Source: Arthrobacter ipis (GTDB lineage: Bacteria > Actinomycetota > Actinomycetes > Actinomycetales > Micrococcaceae). Taken from it: DNA of 64,000 bases. Positions within the stretch are counted from its first letter, which is position 1, and every line of letters starts with the position of its first letter. The notes beneath the pieces are model-generated. The model did not search any database. It was given only the letters and a program-made list of their open reading frames with translations, and was not told the DNA's origin. The position numbers were made by a program, and so were the translations under genes. The DNA is taken from NCBI RefSeq assembly GCF_014694315.1, contig NZ_JAAOXD010000007.1:217857-281856 (forward strand), given 5' to 3'. Shown piece after piece: positions 18,682 to 27,212 of this stretch.

Positions 18682-20631
18682 CTACCGTCCCGCGGCGTAT
18701 CCCTGCGCACCCCGAGGGTTCGCGGCGCCCTGCAGCACGCCCGTCCGTGGATCACGTACGACGGCGGACAGCCGTCCCAGCGTCCAGTCGCCTGCCCTGG
18801 TGATCCGGTGTCCCCGCCGTTCAAGCCCGGCGATGACATCATCTCCCAATCGATCCTCGACGACGGCGCCGCCCGGCTCCCAGGTGCGCGGCCAGAAGGA
18901 TCCGGGCATCGACGTCGTGTGGAACGCCGGCGCGTCGATTGCCTGTTGCGGAGAGTAGCCGCCGACGATGGTCCTCAGCAGGTATAGCAACTGCCACTGG
19001 TCCTGTTGATCTCCGCCGGGCGAACCGACCGCGGAAACAGCAACTCCATCGCGCAGCACCAGCGTCGGCGTCAGTGTGGTCCGCGGCCGCATACCTGGCG
19101 TCAGGGTCGACGGCGTTCCGGGCTCAAGCCACGTCATCTGCAAGCGTGTGCCCAGGCAAAATCCGAGTTCAGGAATCGCCGGTGACGACTGTAGCCAGCC
19201 GCCGGATGGCGTGGCCGAGACCATGTTGCCCCAGCGGTCCACAACATCGATGTGGCACGTGTCGCCGCGGGTTTCTCCGTTGGACGCCACGCTAGGTTCA
19301 TAGAGGGCCGGTTCGCCGATCCCACGTTCACCAAGCGACGGTTCACCGATCGTCGGCTCGCCCACGCCCGCGGCAGCCGCGGAACCTGCGCGGCCTGGTG
19401 CGGCACGACCTCCCAAGACGGGCGACCCGGCGTCGTCATCCGACAGCGCAGGCGGGACGTACTCGGTCCGGAGCGTGGGAATGTACGGTTCGCGCCCGGG
19501 AACGGAGCCCGGACGGAAGTCGTGCGACGCATCTTCCGTGATGAGCGCCCGGCGCGACGCCGCATACTCCTCCGACAGCAAATAGTCGAGTGGAACATCA
19601 GCGTCACCGTAGTACGACTCGCGGTCTGCCAGGGCGAGCTTCTGCGCCTCCAGGATGGTGTGCGCCCCGAGCTCGGTGGACGGGTCGAGGTGGTCGTCAT
19701 CAAAGCCGGCCAGGATCGCGAGCGTCTGCAGCAGGACCGGCCCCTGTCCCCACGGGCCGGTCTTGGCGATGGTATGGCCGCGGAACTCGAGCGTGGCGGC
19801 GTCCTCGTACGACGCGCGGAAGCCGGCCATGTCGGCCATCGTCATGACGCCGCGGTGGTCGGTCCCGGACGAGTGACGGTGTGGAGTATGGACGCTTTCG
19901 GCCACAGCGCGGGCCACGAAGCCCTCGCTCCATTCCCTGCGGGCGGCGTCGATGCGCTCCTCCCGCGTGTGCGCCGGCGCTGCGGCGAATGCCTCACCGA
20001 GACCCGCACCTGCCTGGACCAATTTCCGAAGGGTCCGGGCAAGCGCCGGATTCCGGACCAGCTCGCCCTCCTCCGGGATGCGCCCCTCCGGCATCCACAG
20101 GTCGGCAGAGGTGGGCCAGTGCTCCCGGAATAGCCCCGCGACTGCGGAGATCGTACTGCAGACGCGTGCCAGCACCGGGTGGCCGTCGCGGGCGTACCGG
20201 ATGGCGAAGTCCAAGACCTCCGCCAGTTCCCACGTTCCGTGGTCCCTCAGCAGCAACAGCCAGGCGTCGACGGCGCCGGGAACCGCCGCGGCCAGTGCAC
20301 CTGAACCGGGCACCAGTTCCAGGCCTTCCGCACGGAAGTGCTGAACCGTCGCCCCCGCCGGAGCCGGGCCTTGGCCCATCAGGACGACTGGTTTCCCGGG
20401 CTCCTCCGCGGTACTGAAGACGCCGGTCATGTCACCGCCGGGCCCGTTGAGGTGCGGTTCCACCACATGCAGCACGAACGCAGCGGCGGTGGCAGCGTCG
20501 AACGCGTTGCCACCCCGCTCCAGCACTGCCTGCGCAGTGCCGGTGGCGAGCCAGTGGGTCGTGGCGGACATGCCGAACGTGCCCTGCAGCGTAGGACGGG
20601 TGGTAAAAGTCTCCGGCCTCGTAAAACTCAT
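18682..20631 (-). CDS. ggt: Gamma-glutamyltransferase family protein
   Basis: From the ATG at 20631 the product has 649 residues, a proenzyme-length GGT. The large-subunit part has GGNAFDAATAAAFVLHVVEPH, NGPGGDM and PGAVDAW. The self-cleavage and catalytic Thr is T458 in GDTCHIDVVDRWGNMVSATPSGGW. GSPGGDQQ marks the small subunit. There is no obvious signal peptide, so it may act in the cytoplasm. Just before the cleavage site lies a repetitive insert built from GEPTIGEPSLGERGIGEPAL. It uses gamma-glutamyl amides or glutathione in the family; substrate not assigned. Confidence 0.87.
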   Translation of the reverse strand: MSFTRPETFTTRPTLQGTFGMSATTHWLATGTAQAVLERGGNAFDAATAAAFVLHVVEPHLNGPGGDMTGVFSTAEEPGKPVVLMGQGPAPAGATVQHFRAEGLELVPGSGALAAAVPGAVDAWLLLLRDHGTWELAEVLDFAIRYARDGHPVLARVCSTISAVAGLFREHWPTSADLWMPEGRIPEEGELVRNPALARTLRKLVQAGAGLGEAFAAAPAHTREERIDAARREWSEGFVARAVAESVHTPHRHSSGTDHRGVMTMADMAGFRASYEDAATLEFRGHTIAKTGPWGQGPVLLQTLAILAGFDDDHLDPSTELGAHTILEAQKLALADRESYYGDADVPLDYLLSEEYAASRRALITEDASHDFRPGSVPGREPYIPTLRTEYVPPALSDDDAGSPVLGGRAAPGRAGSAAAAGVGEPTIGEPSLGERGIGEPALYEPSVASNGETRGDTCHIDVVDRWGNMVSATPSGGWLQSSPAIPELGFCLGTRLQMTWLEPGTPSTLTPGMRPRTTLTPTLVLRDGVAVSAVGSPGGDQQDQWQLLYLLRTIVGGYSPQQAIDAPAFHTTSMPGSFWPRTWEPGGAVVEDRLGDDVIAGLERRGHRITRAGDWTLGRLSAVVRDPRTGVLQGAANPRGAQGYAAGR

Positions 20632-20705
20632 AGGGGCTACTGTAGTCACCGGTTTCCGGCGCTTCGGGGATACGGCGCCCACGACACGCTCCCCCCGGCG
20701 GGAGC

Positions 20706-23360
20706 CTACTTGCCGAGGCCGGCCCGCCGCAGAGCTTCGGCCATGGCGGTATCCGCCTCAGCCGGCCGTTGGTTGGACTGCTGTGGCTGCCCCTTTCCGC
20801 TGTCGCGGCCTGCCGCACCCTGGCGCGTAGGACTCCACTGGCGTGCCCCGGGCTTTCCGCCAGCTTGGCCGGGAGTGGCCGACCGGTTCCTGCTGCTGTC
20901 ACGGTCCCGGCCGCCGCGTTCACCAGTCGCGCGTTCCCCACCCGAACGTCCCCCAGCCGACCGGCCCCCAGCGGACCGTTCGCCGGAGGCGGCCGGTTCG
21001 TCGTCGAGCCTCAGCGTGAGGGAAATGCGCTTCCGCTCCGGATCAGCCTCAAGCACCTTCACCCGCACCACCTGGCCGGACTTGACCACCTCGCGCGGAT
21101 CGGCGACGAAGCGGTTCGCGAGGGCGGACACGTGAACCAGCCCGTCCTGGTGAACCCCCACGTCCACGAAAGCGCCGAACGCGGCCACGTTGGTGACAGT
21201 CCCTTCCAGAACCATGCCGGGCAACAGGTCCGAGATCTTCTCGATGCCCTCCGAGAACGCTGCCGCCTTGAACGCAGGGCGCGGGTCGCGTCCTGGCTTC
21301 TCGAGTTCGGCGATGATGTCGCGCACCGTGGGGAGCCCGAACGAGCCGTCCACAAAGTCAGCAGGATTCAGCCGCCCGGCATCAGCAAGCGGAGCAAGGC
21401 CGGCCGCCCCTCCGGAAGCGCCGGACCCGCGGCCGGCACCAGCCGCAGTCAGGATTTTCCGTGCCACCGAATACGCCTCGGGGTGCACGCTGGACGCGTC
21501 CAGTGGCTCCGCTCCCCCGGTGATCCGCAGGAAGCCGGCACACTGCTCGAACGCCTTGGCGCCCAGCCGCGGCACCTTCTTCAGCTCGCTGCGCTTGGCG
21601 AACGGCCCATTCTCGTTGCGGTACGCCACGATGTTCTCGCTCAGCAGCGGCCCGACGCCGGCCACCCGGCTCAGCAGCGCCGGCGACGCCGTGTTCACGT
21701 CCACACCCACGGCGTTCACGCAGTCCTCCACCACGGCATCCAGGCTGCGGTCCAGCTTCGCGGCCGTGACGTCGTGCTGATACTGCCCTACGCCGATCGA
21801 TTTCGGATCGATCTTCACCAGCTCGGCCAGCGGATCCTGCAGCCTGCGGGCAATGGACACCGCGCCGCGCAGCGACACATCCATGCCGGGAAGTTCTGCG
21901 GCGGCCAGGGCGGACGCCGAATACACCGACGCGCCGGCCTCGGAGACCACCAGCTTCTGCGGCGCGGCGGCCGCCGCCGCACCTGCCCCGGCAGCAGTCC
22001 CGGAGCCGGCAGCCGCCGAGAGCTGCTTGATCAGTTCGGCCGCGAGCTTGTCCGTTTCGCGGGACGCCGTTCCGTTGCCAATGGCCACGAGTTCGACGGC
22101 GTGCTGCCGCGCCAGCCGGGTCAGCGTCGCCAGCGCCTCGTTCCACTTGCGGGCCGGAGCGTGCGGGTACACGGTGTCCGTGGCCACCACCTTGCCGGTT
22201 CCGTCGACCACGGCCACCTTCACGCCCGTCCGCAGCCCGGGGTCCAGGCCAAGGGTGGCGCGGTTGCCGGCGGGCGCGGCCAGCAGCACGTCCCGCAGGT
22301 TGGCGGCGAAAACGCGCACCGCCTCGTCCTCCGCGGCGGCGAACATCCGTCCCCGCAGGTCAGCCGTCAGCCGCGCAAGAACCCGGGAACGCCACGCCAC
22401 CTGCACGGTCTGGAGCAGCCAGGCATCGGCGGGGCGGCCACGGTCGGCGACCCCGAGGAACCGGGCCACGGCGGATTCGTAACGGGTGCGCGCAGCGGCG
22501 AGGGCGTCGTCGTCGGACGGTTCCGCCTCGGCGAGATCCAGCTCGAGCACCCCGTCCTTCTCACCGCGCAGCAGCGCCAGCACGCGGTGCGACGGCATTC
22601 CCGACGGCGCCTGCGAGAACTCGAAGTAATCCGCGAACTTCTGCCCCTCGGATTCCTTGCCCTTCTTCACTCGGGACACCATCCGGCCCTGCGTCCACAG
22701 CCGCTCCCGCAGGTTCTCGGCCAGGTCGGCGTCCTGGGCGACGCGCTCCACGAGGATGGCGCGGGCGCCGGCGAGCGCCGCAGCGGCGTCGTCGACGGCG
22801 TGCTCCGCGTTCAGGTACTTGGCGGCCTCGCGTTCGGGGTCAAGTTCCGGGCGCTTGAGCAGTGCGTCCGCGAGCGGCTCCAACCCGGCCTCGCGGGCGA
22901 TCTGCGCCTTGGTGCGCCGCTTGGACTTAAAGGGCAGGTAGATGTCCTCGAGGCGGGACTTCGTATCGGCGGCCACGACGGCGGCCTGCAGTTCCGGGGT
23001 CAGCTTCCCCTGTGCGGCGATCGCCTCCAGGACAGCACGACGGCGGTCCTCGAGTTCGCGGAGGTAGCGCAGGCGCTCGTCGAGCTCGCGGAGCTGGCCG
23101 TCGTCGAGCGTTCCGGTAGCTTCCTTGCGGTAGCGGGCGATGAACGGAACCGTTGACCCGCCGTCGAGCAGGTCCACGGCTGCCTTCACCTGCCAGGCTT
23201 TCACGCCGAGCTCGGCGGCAATCTGTTCCGCTATTCGGGCGGCAACATCGTTGGCGGCAGGGCCGCCGGCCGGCCCGGACGCGGGAGGAGTGTCCTTCGG
23301 CTTTGTCCCGGCGGCGGAGGCGGGCGTGGGCGTGGCGGGGTGCTGCGGCTGTTGGGTCAC
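20706..23360 (-). CDS. tex: Tex family RNA-binding protein
   Basis: The start is set at a GTG (23360) giving MTQQPQHPATP; the frame upstream runs on without a better signal. About 884 residues. Domains in order: Ala/Pro-rich N-tail, Tex N-terminal helical domain (ELGVKAWQVKAAVDLLDGG, FIARYRKEATG), YqgF/RNase-H-like domain (LGLDPGLRTGVKVAVVD), helix-hairpin-helix (NENGPFAKRSELKKVPRLG) and an S1 domain (GMVLEGTVTNVAAFGAFVDVG). A disordered Arg/Gly/Ser tail closes it. Tex binds RNA and affects transcription and translation of stress or virulence genes in other bacteria. Confidence 0.92.
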   Translation of the reverse strand: MTQQPQHPATPTPASAAGTKPKDTPPASGPAGGPAANDVAARIAEQIAAELGVKAWQVKAAVDLLDGGSTVPFIARYRKEATGTLDDGQLRELDERLRYLRELEDRRRAVLEAIAAQGKLTPELQAAVVAADTKSRLEDIYLPFKSKRRTKAQIAREAGLEPLADALLKRPELDPEREAAKYLNAEHAVDDAAAALAGARAILVERVAQDADLAENLRERLWTQGRMVSRVKKGKESEGQKFADYFEFSQAPSGMPSHRVLALLRGEKDGVLELDLAEAEPSDDDALAAARTRYESAVARFLGVADRGRPADAWLLQTVQVAWRSRVLARLTADLRGRMFAAAEDEAVRVFAANLRDVLLAAPAGNRATLGLDPGLRTGVKVAVVDGTGKVVATDTVYPHAPARKWNEALATLTRLARQHAVELVAIGNGTASRETDKLAAELIKQLSAAAGSGTAAGAGAAAAAAPQKLVVSEAGASVYSASALAAAELPGMDVSLRGAVSIARRLQDPLAELVKIDPKSIGVGQYQHDVTAAKLDRSLDAVVEDCVNAVGVDVNTASPALLSRVAGVGPLLSENIVAYRNENGPFAKRSELKKVPRLGAKAFEQCAGFLRITGGAEPLDASSVHPEAYSVARKILTAAGAGRGSGASGGAAGLAPLADAGRLNPADFVDGSFGLPTVRDIIAELEKPGRDPRPAFKAAAFSEGIEKISDLLPGMVLEGTVTNVAAFGAFVDVGVHQDGLVHVSALANRFVADPREVVKSGQVVRVKVLEADPERKRISLTLRLDDEPAASGERSAGGRSAGGRSGGERATGERGGRDRDSSRNRSATPGQAGGKPGARQWSPTRQGAAGRDSGKGQPQQSNQRPAEADTAMAEALRRAGLGK

Positions 23361-23496
23361 CAGAACATTTTGCCCTACGCGCCCGGATCCGGGGCGATCA
23401 CGGGCCGGCGGACGGAGCAAACCGCACTACCCACAACCGCCCTTAAGTGATGTAGTGACTTTATGCATTGGGGGTCATCGACTGAGGCGGCGCATC

Positions 23497-23793
23497 ATGC
23501 AGGAATTGCTCATCATTCTTCAGGACGGCTTCAACGAGGATGAGGTGGCCATCACTGTCAACGGCAAGGAGGCCCGGTACGACCGCGATGTCACCACCCG
23601 GGAGCTGTTGGGCATGGCCGAGGAAGTCTCCGTTGAACTCCCCGCAAAAGGCGCAACGGTGGGGGTCGAAGTCACCAGCCGCAATCTCAGCGCGGAAATG
23701 AAACTCCACGGCAGGCCTCGGAGCCTCCTGGTGTCCATTGAGGACGGCGAACTCGTGCTCAGCGAAGGGACGGGCCGCGAGGCGTTCCTCTAG
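23497..23793 (+). CDS. Small protein of unknown function
   Basis: The 98-residue product (MQELLIILQDGFNEDEVAITVN...) reads like a small beta-rich domain with evenly spaced charged residues and no membrane segment. The start ATG has GAGG about 10 nt upstream. The gene converges on the triose-phosphate-isomerase homologue and the two stop codons overlap by 4 nt. No family is recognised. Its neighbours suggest no role. Confidence 0.6.
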   Translation: MQELLIILQDGFNEDEVAITVNGKEARYDRDVTTRELLGMAEEVSVELPAKGATVGVEVTSRNLSAEMKLHGRPRSLLVSIEDGELVLSEGTGREAFL

Positions 23794-24626
23794 CCTGCCT
23801 CCGCCAGTGACAGTGCTTCGTCCAGCACTTTGCCGAAGTTAGCGGCGTCGTGCGCGAACCGGCCGAGGAACAGCCCGGACACCCCGTTTAGTGTGGGCAG
23901 CAGGCCGGGTTTCGCGGAGCCGCCATAGATGACGGAAAGGTGCTGCAGCCCGTGGGCACCGAGCAGCTCCCGCAAAATGCGTACGGCGGCGGACACGTAC
24001 TCCGCGCTGGCAGGCTCGGCGGCGCCGATGGCCCAGACGGGTTCATAGGCGATGACCAGCCGGGAGGCAAGGTCCCAGTCGCCGCCGACCGCGGATTCGA
24101 TCTGTCCGTAGACGAACCGGGCGGCGCCTTCCGCACCGGCAGTACTGCCGGTGTCGGCTGCTCCGCTGTTCGGGGTGGTTTCCGGGCCGCGCGACTCCTC
24201 CCCCACGCACAGCAGCGGGGTGAGGCTGGCGTCGTCGGCCGCCCTGACCTTGAGCGCGATCATGGCGTCGTCCTCACAGAAGTGCCGGCGCCGCTCGGCG
24301 TGCCCGATTTCCACGAGTCCGACGCCCAGCTCGGCGAGCAGCGACGGCGAGACCTCACCCGTCCATGGGCCGTCGGCCCAGCCGCAGTTCTGGGCACCCA
24401 ACACCAGCGGCGACCCGGCAATGATCTCCCCTGCCGCCGGCAGCATAGGAAAGGACGGAATCACGAACGGGACCACCCGCCCGGCCACGAGGGCCGGGCG
24501 GGCGTCCGCCTGTTGGCGCAGTTCATCCAGCCAGCGCAGGCTGTCCCGGTAGCCCAGGTACATCTTGGTGCTGACGCCGACGAAAATCGTGGCGGGGTCT
24601 TCGATGGCCTGGCTGAGCTGGGTCAC
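23790..24626 (-). CDS. Triose-phosphate-isomerase homologue; probable L-erythrulose-1-phosphate isomerase
   Basis: This 278-residue TIM barrel has the TPI layout: a substrate Lys in VGVSTKMYLGY, catalytic His in EIGHAERRR, catalytic Glu in VIAYEPVWAIG and the phosphate loop YGGSAKPG. The normal NxK start of TPI is STK, and the sequence is far from housekeeping TpiA. TPI homologues of this kind next to DhaK-type kinases and RpiB are LerI/EryH enzymes, converting L-erythrulose-1-phosphate to D-erythrulose-4-phosphate. A disordered insert (about 148-165) is unusual. GTG start at 24626, 57 nt after the MFS gene. Confidence 0.85.
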   Translation of the reverse strand: MTQLSQAIEDPATIFVGVSTKMYLGYRDSLRWLDELRQQADARPALVAGRVVPFVIPSFPMLPAAGEIIAGSPLVLGAQNCGWADGPWTGEVSPSLLAELGVGLVEIGHAERRRHFCEDDAMIALKVRAADDASLTPLLCVGEESRGPETTPNSGAADTGSTAGAEGAARFVYGQIESAVGGDWDLASRLVIAYEPVWAIGAAEPASAEYVSAAVRILRELLGAHGLQHLSVIYGGSAKPGLLPTLNGVSGLFLGRFAHDAANFGKVLDEALSLAEAG

Positions 24627-24683
24627 GGGATTTCCTGCCTTTGCTGGGTTACTAGGGGGTGCTGCGCCTGTGCGTGCTGCTGA

Positions 24684-26087
24684 CTACTTTTCCAGCGGTG
24701 CCTGATCTTTGGCAGTGCCAGCCGTTGCGTTGGCGCTGGTTTCGAGCAGGTCGTCGGCCTTGTTCTTGAACTTCCGGGTACCGATCATCATGACCGCGGC
24801 GAGGAACGGCAGCACACCCAGTGCGTAGACGCCCATGGTGCCGGTGTCCGAGGCGGTCACCTGGTTGACGGTGGTCCGCAGGATCGGGGCCACGAAGCCG
24901 CCCAGGTTGCCCAGCGAGTTGATGAGACCGATGCCAGCCGCCGCGGCAGTTCCGGTGAGGAACGCCGTCGGATAGGACCAGGCGATGGGGCCGATGGAGA
25001 GGAAGCTGCACACCGCGAGGGTGATGAACACGATTCCCAGCGCGGGGAGGTGGTTGGCACCGGCCCAGGCGGAACCGAAGATGCACAGGCCGGTGGAAAT
25101 GAACAGCCCGGTGCCCCAGACCCGGCGCCGGACCACGGTGTTGGCGGCCTTGCCGATGAAGTAGCAGGCGAAGATGCCGAAGAACCACGGGATGGCGGCC
25201 ATGAGTCCGACGGCGAGGCCTACCTTCTGCCCGGTCAGCTGCGCCACCTGCTGCGGCAGGTAGAAGGTCACGCCATAGACGGCGATCTGGAGGCAGAAGT
25301 AGATGACCGTGAAGTACCAGACCTTGCCGTTCTTCATGGCGGCGAGCACACCGCGCGGACCGGTCTCTTCCTTGACGGTGTCTTCCAGGGCCATGACGTC
25401 CAGCAGCGCCTTCTTCTCGTCCTTGTTGAGGAACTTGGCGTCCTGCGGGCTGTTGATCAGGAAGAAGAAGGCGGCGACGCCGGCCAGCACGGCGAGCATG
25501 CCCTCGACGAAGAACATGACCTGCCAGCCCTGGACACCGGGAACCTGGTCGCCGATGTTGATCAGCCAGCCGGACAGCGGGGCGCCCATCATCTGGGAGA
25601 ACGGCTGTGCCAGGTAGAAGATGGCGAACATCTTGACGCGGACCTTGTTCGGGAACCAGGCGGCGAGGAACATGATGACGCCCGGGAAGAGCCCCGCCTC
25701 GGTCACGCCCAGCAGGAACCGCAGGATGATGAACGAGGTCTCGCCCTGAACGAAGGCGAAGCAGGCGGACACGATGCCCCACGTGATGGCAATGCGGGCC
25801 AGCCAGACCTTCGCGCCGAACTTGGTCAGGAGCAGGTTGCTGGGGATTTCAAACAGGGCGTAGCCGATGAAGAAGATACCGGCGCCGAGGGCGAAGGCAC
25901 CGGCGCTGATGCCCTTGTCGACTCCCAGGGCTGCTTCGGAGAAACCCACGTTGGTGCGGTCCAGGAACGCCACGACGTACAGGATGACGAGCATTGGCAT
26001 GAGCCGGAAGGATGCCTTGGAGATGGCCGATTTGAGGACCGGCGAGTCCAGCAGCTCCTTCGTGGTGGATGGTTTGATGACAGTCAT
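24684..26087 (-). CDS. MFS permease, anion:cation symporter (ACS) type
   Basis: The 467-residue, 12-TM carrier has the loop 2-3 and start signature of ACS permeases: LDRTNVGFSEAALG, FEIPSNLLLTKFGAKVW, RFLLGVTEAGLFPGVIMF and NSLGNLGGF. This family takes up organic acids and sugar acids (tartrate, glucarate, phthalate) with protons. That points to an acidic rather than a neutral substrate for the operon. GAGGAG lies 5 nt before the ATG. A paralogue is at the right end of the window. Confidence 0.9.
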   Translation of the reverse strand: MTVIKPSTTKELLDSPVLKSAISKASFRLMPMLVILYVVAFLDRTNVGFSEAALGVDKGISAGAFALGAGIFFIGYALFEIPSNLLLTKFGAKVWLARIAITWGIVSACFAFVQGETSFIILRFLLGVTEAGLFPGVIMFLAAWFPNKVRVKMFAIFYLAQPFSQMMGAPLSGWLINIGDQVPGVQGWQVMFFVEGMLAVLAGVAAFFFLINSPQDAKFLNKDEKKALLDVMALEDTVKEETGPRGVLAAMKNGKVWYFTVIYFCLQIAVYGVTFYLPQQVAQLTGQKVGLAVGLMAAIPWFFGIFACYFIGKAANTVVRRRVWGTGLFISTGLCIFGSAWAGANHLPALGIVFITLAVCSFLSIGPIAWSYPTAFLTGTAAAAGIGLINSLGNLGGFVAPILRTTVNQVTASDTGTMGVYALGVLPFLAAVMMIGTRKFKNKADDLLETSANATAGTAKDQAPLEK

Positions 26088-26187
26088 TCAAACTCCTCTT
26101 TGAGTAAAAGTGAGCAAATCCGGGCAGAGCGAACGGGCCGGTTCTGGAATGAACTGGTCCGGTAATCAGGTTGTTAGAGCGAAATTC

Positions 26188-26283
26188 TCAGAGCGACAAT
26201 GCGATGAGCAGTACGCCGGCAAGGCTGGCAAGGATGCCGATGGCGAGGTAGATCTTGCGTTCCCTGGTCCAGGTGCGAAGCAT
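26188..26283 (-). CDS. 31-residue single-pass membrane microprotein
   Basis: A short reading frame starts at ATG 26283 behind AGGAAGG (6-nt spacing). It encodes a basic start MLRTWTRERKIY followed by one hydrophobic helix (LAIGILASLAGVLLIALSL) up to the stop. It begins 11 nt after the SDR stop and lies 100 nt before the MFS start, on the same strand. The strong ribosome-binding site and typical 'R/K-then-helix' layout support translation. It might assist the permease; that is inference. Confidence 0.6.
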   Translation of the reverse strand: MLRTWTRERKIYLAIGILASLAGVLLIALSL

Positions 26284-26294
26284 GGGTGTCCTTC

Positions 26295-27062
26295 CTAGTG
26301 CATGTAGAGGCCGCCATCCACATTCAGCGTCTGGCCGGAGATGTATCCGGCGTCCTCGCTGATGAGGAAGGCGATGGCTGCGGCGATGTCCCGCGTGGAA
26401 CCGACCCGGTTGACCACGAGGTCCCGAACGAGTTCGTCCTTGCGTTCCTGGCTGAGGGTGCCGCCCATGATGTCGGTGTCGATGGGACCGGGCGAGATGG
26501 CGTTGACCGTGATGTCGTACTCGCCCAGTTCGCGGGCCGTGGAGCGGGTCAGCCCGATCACACCGGCCTTCGCCACGGAGTACGGGGTCTTGGAGAAGGT
26601 CCCGCCGCCGCGCTGGGCGGAGACGGAGGAGATGTTTACGATGCGGCCGATCCGGTTCTTCGCCATGGATTCGGCGACGCGGCGGGTGGCATAGTGGACG
26701 CCGTTGAGGTTGATGTTGAGCACGCGGTCCCATTCGGCGGCGTCGAGTTCCAGGTATGGGACCGGCGAGCTGACGCCGGCAACGTTGGCCAGGGCCACGA
26801 TCTGCGGGAGCTCCGCCTCGATGGAATCAATGGCTGCCCGGACCGATGCCTCGTCCGCGACGTTCGCGCCCACGCCGTGGGCCTTCACGCCGTACTGGCT
26901 GGCGATTTCCTTGGCCGTGGCCTGGCAGCGGGCGTCGTCGAGATCGATGATGCCGATGTTCCAGCCCTGCTCTGCAAGGTAGTTGGCGGTGGCCCGGCCG
27001 ATGCCGCGTTCCGAGACGGCACCGGTGACGATGGCCGTGCGCTCGGACGGAAAAGTGCTCAT
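26295..27062 (-). CDS. SDR family oxidoreductase of the sugar-acid cluster
   Basis: From ATG 27062 (AGGAAG 8 nt upstream) the product has 255 residues. It carries TGAVSERGIGRA, ANVAG (replacing NNAG), the S-Y-K triad in SSVSAQRGGGTFSKTPYSVAKAG and PGPIDTDIMGGTLS. It is predicted to oxidise a sugar, lactol or hydroxyl group with NAD(P)+. The close paralogue at 62227-63003 shares the PGPIDTDIMGGTLS.ERK motif and the unusual GGGT.SK segment before the Tyr. It is the fifth gene of the leftward operon. Confidence 0.9.
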   Translation of the reverse strand: MSTFPSERTAIVTGAVSERGIGRATANYLAEQGWNIGIIDLDDARCQATAKEIASQYGVKAHGVGANVADEASVRAAIDSIEAELPQIVALANVAGVSSPVPYLELDAAEWDRVLNINLNGVHYATRRVAESMAKNRIGRIVNISSVSAQRGGGTFSKTPYSVAKAGVIGLTRSTARELGEYDITVNAISPGPIDTDIMGGTLSQERKDELVRDLVVNRVGSTRDIAAAIAFLISEDAGYISGQTLNVDGGLYMH

Positions 27063-27146
27063 GGATGTGCTTCCTAAGTCGTTGGTGAAATGGGCAGCAC
27101 AACAGGAGGGCAGCTGCCCGAAGACAGCGCCCACCTGCCGTGGTGC

Positions 27147-27212
27147 TTAGTTGAATGGCGCTAGTTGACCGGCGCCCTTAGTTGATCGGCGGCTTTAGTT
27201 GATCGGCGCCGG
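27147..27212. repeat. Tandem copies of the dehydrogenase stop region
   Basis: Four degenerate units of about 14-17 nt, each beginning TTAGTTGA or CTAGTTGA on the + strand (at 27147, 27161, 27178 and 27195), follow each other. The unit at 27195 contains the true stop and last codons of the 3HCDH-type gene. The other three lie just past its end. It looks like repeated slippage duplication of the 3' end. Confidence 0.7.

Noticed and set aside
20769..23156. A 795-codon open frame antisense to tex
   Set aside because: Shadow of Tex codon bias; low-complexity Arg/His/Gly protein without domains, while Tex has all its domains on the other strand.
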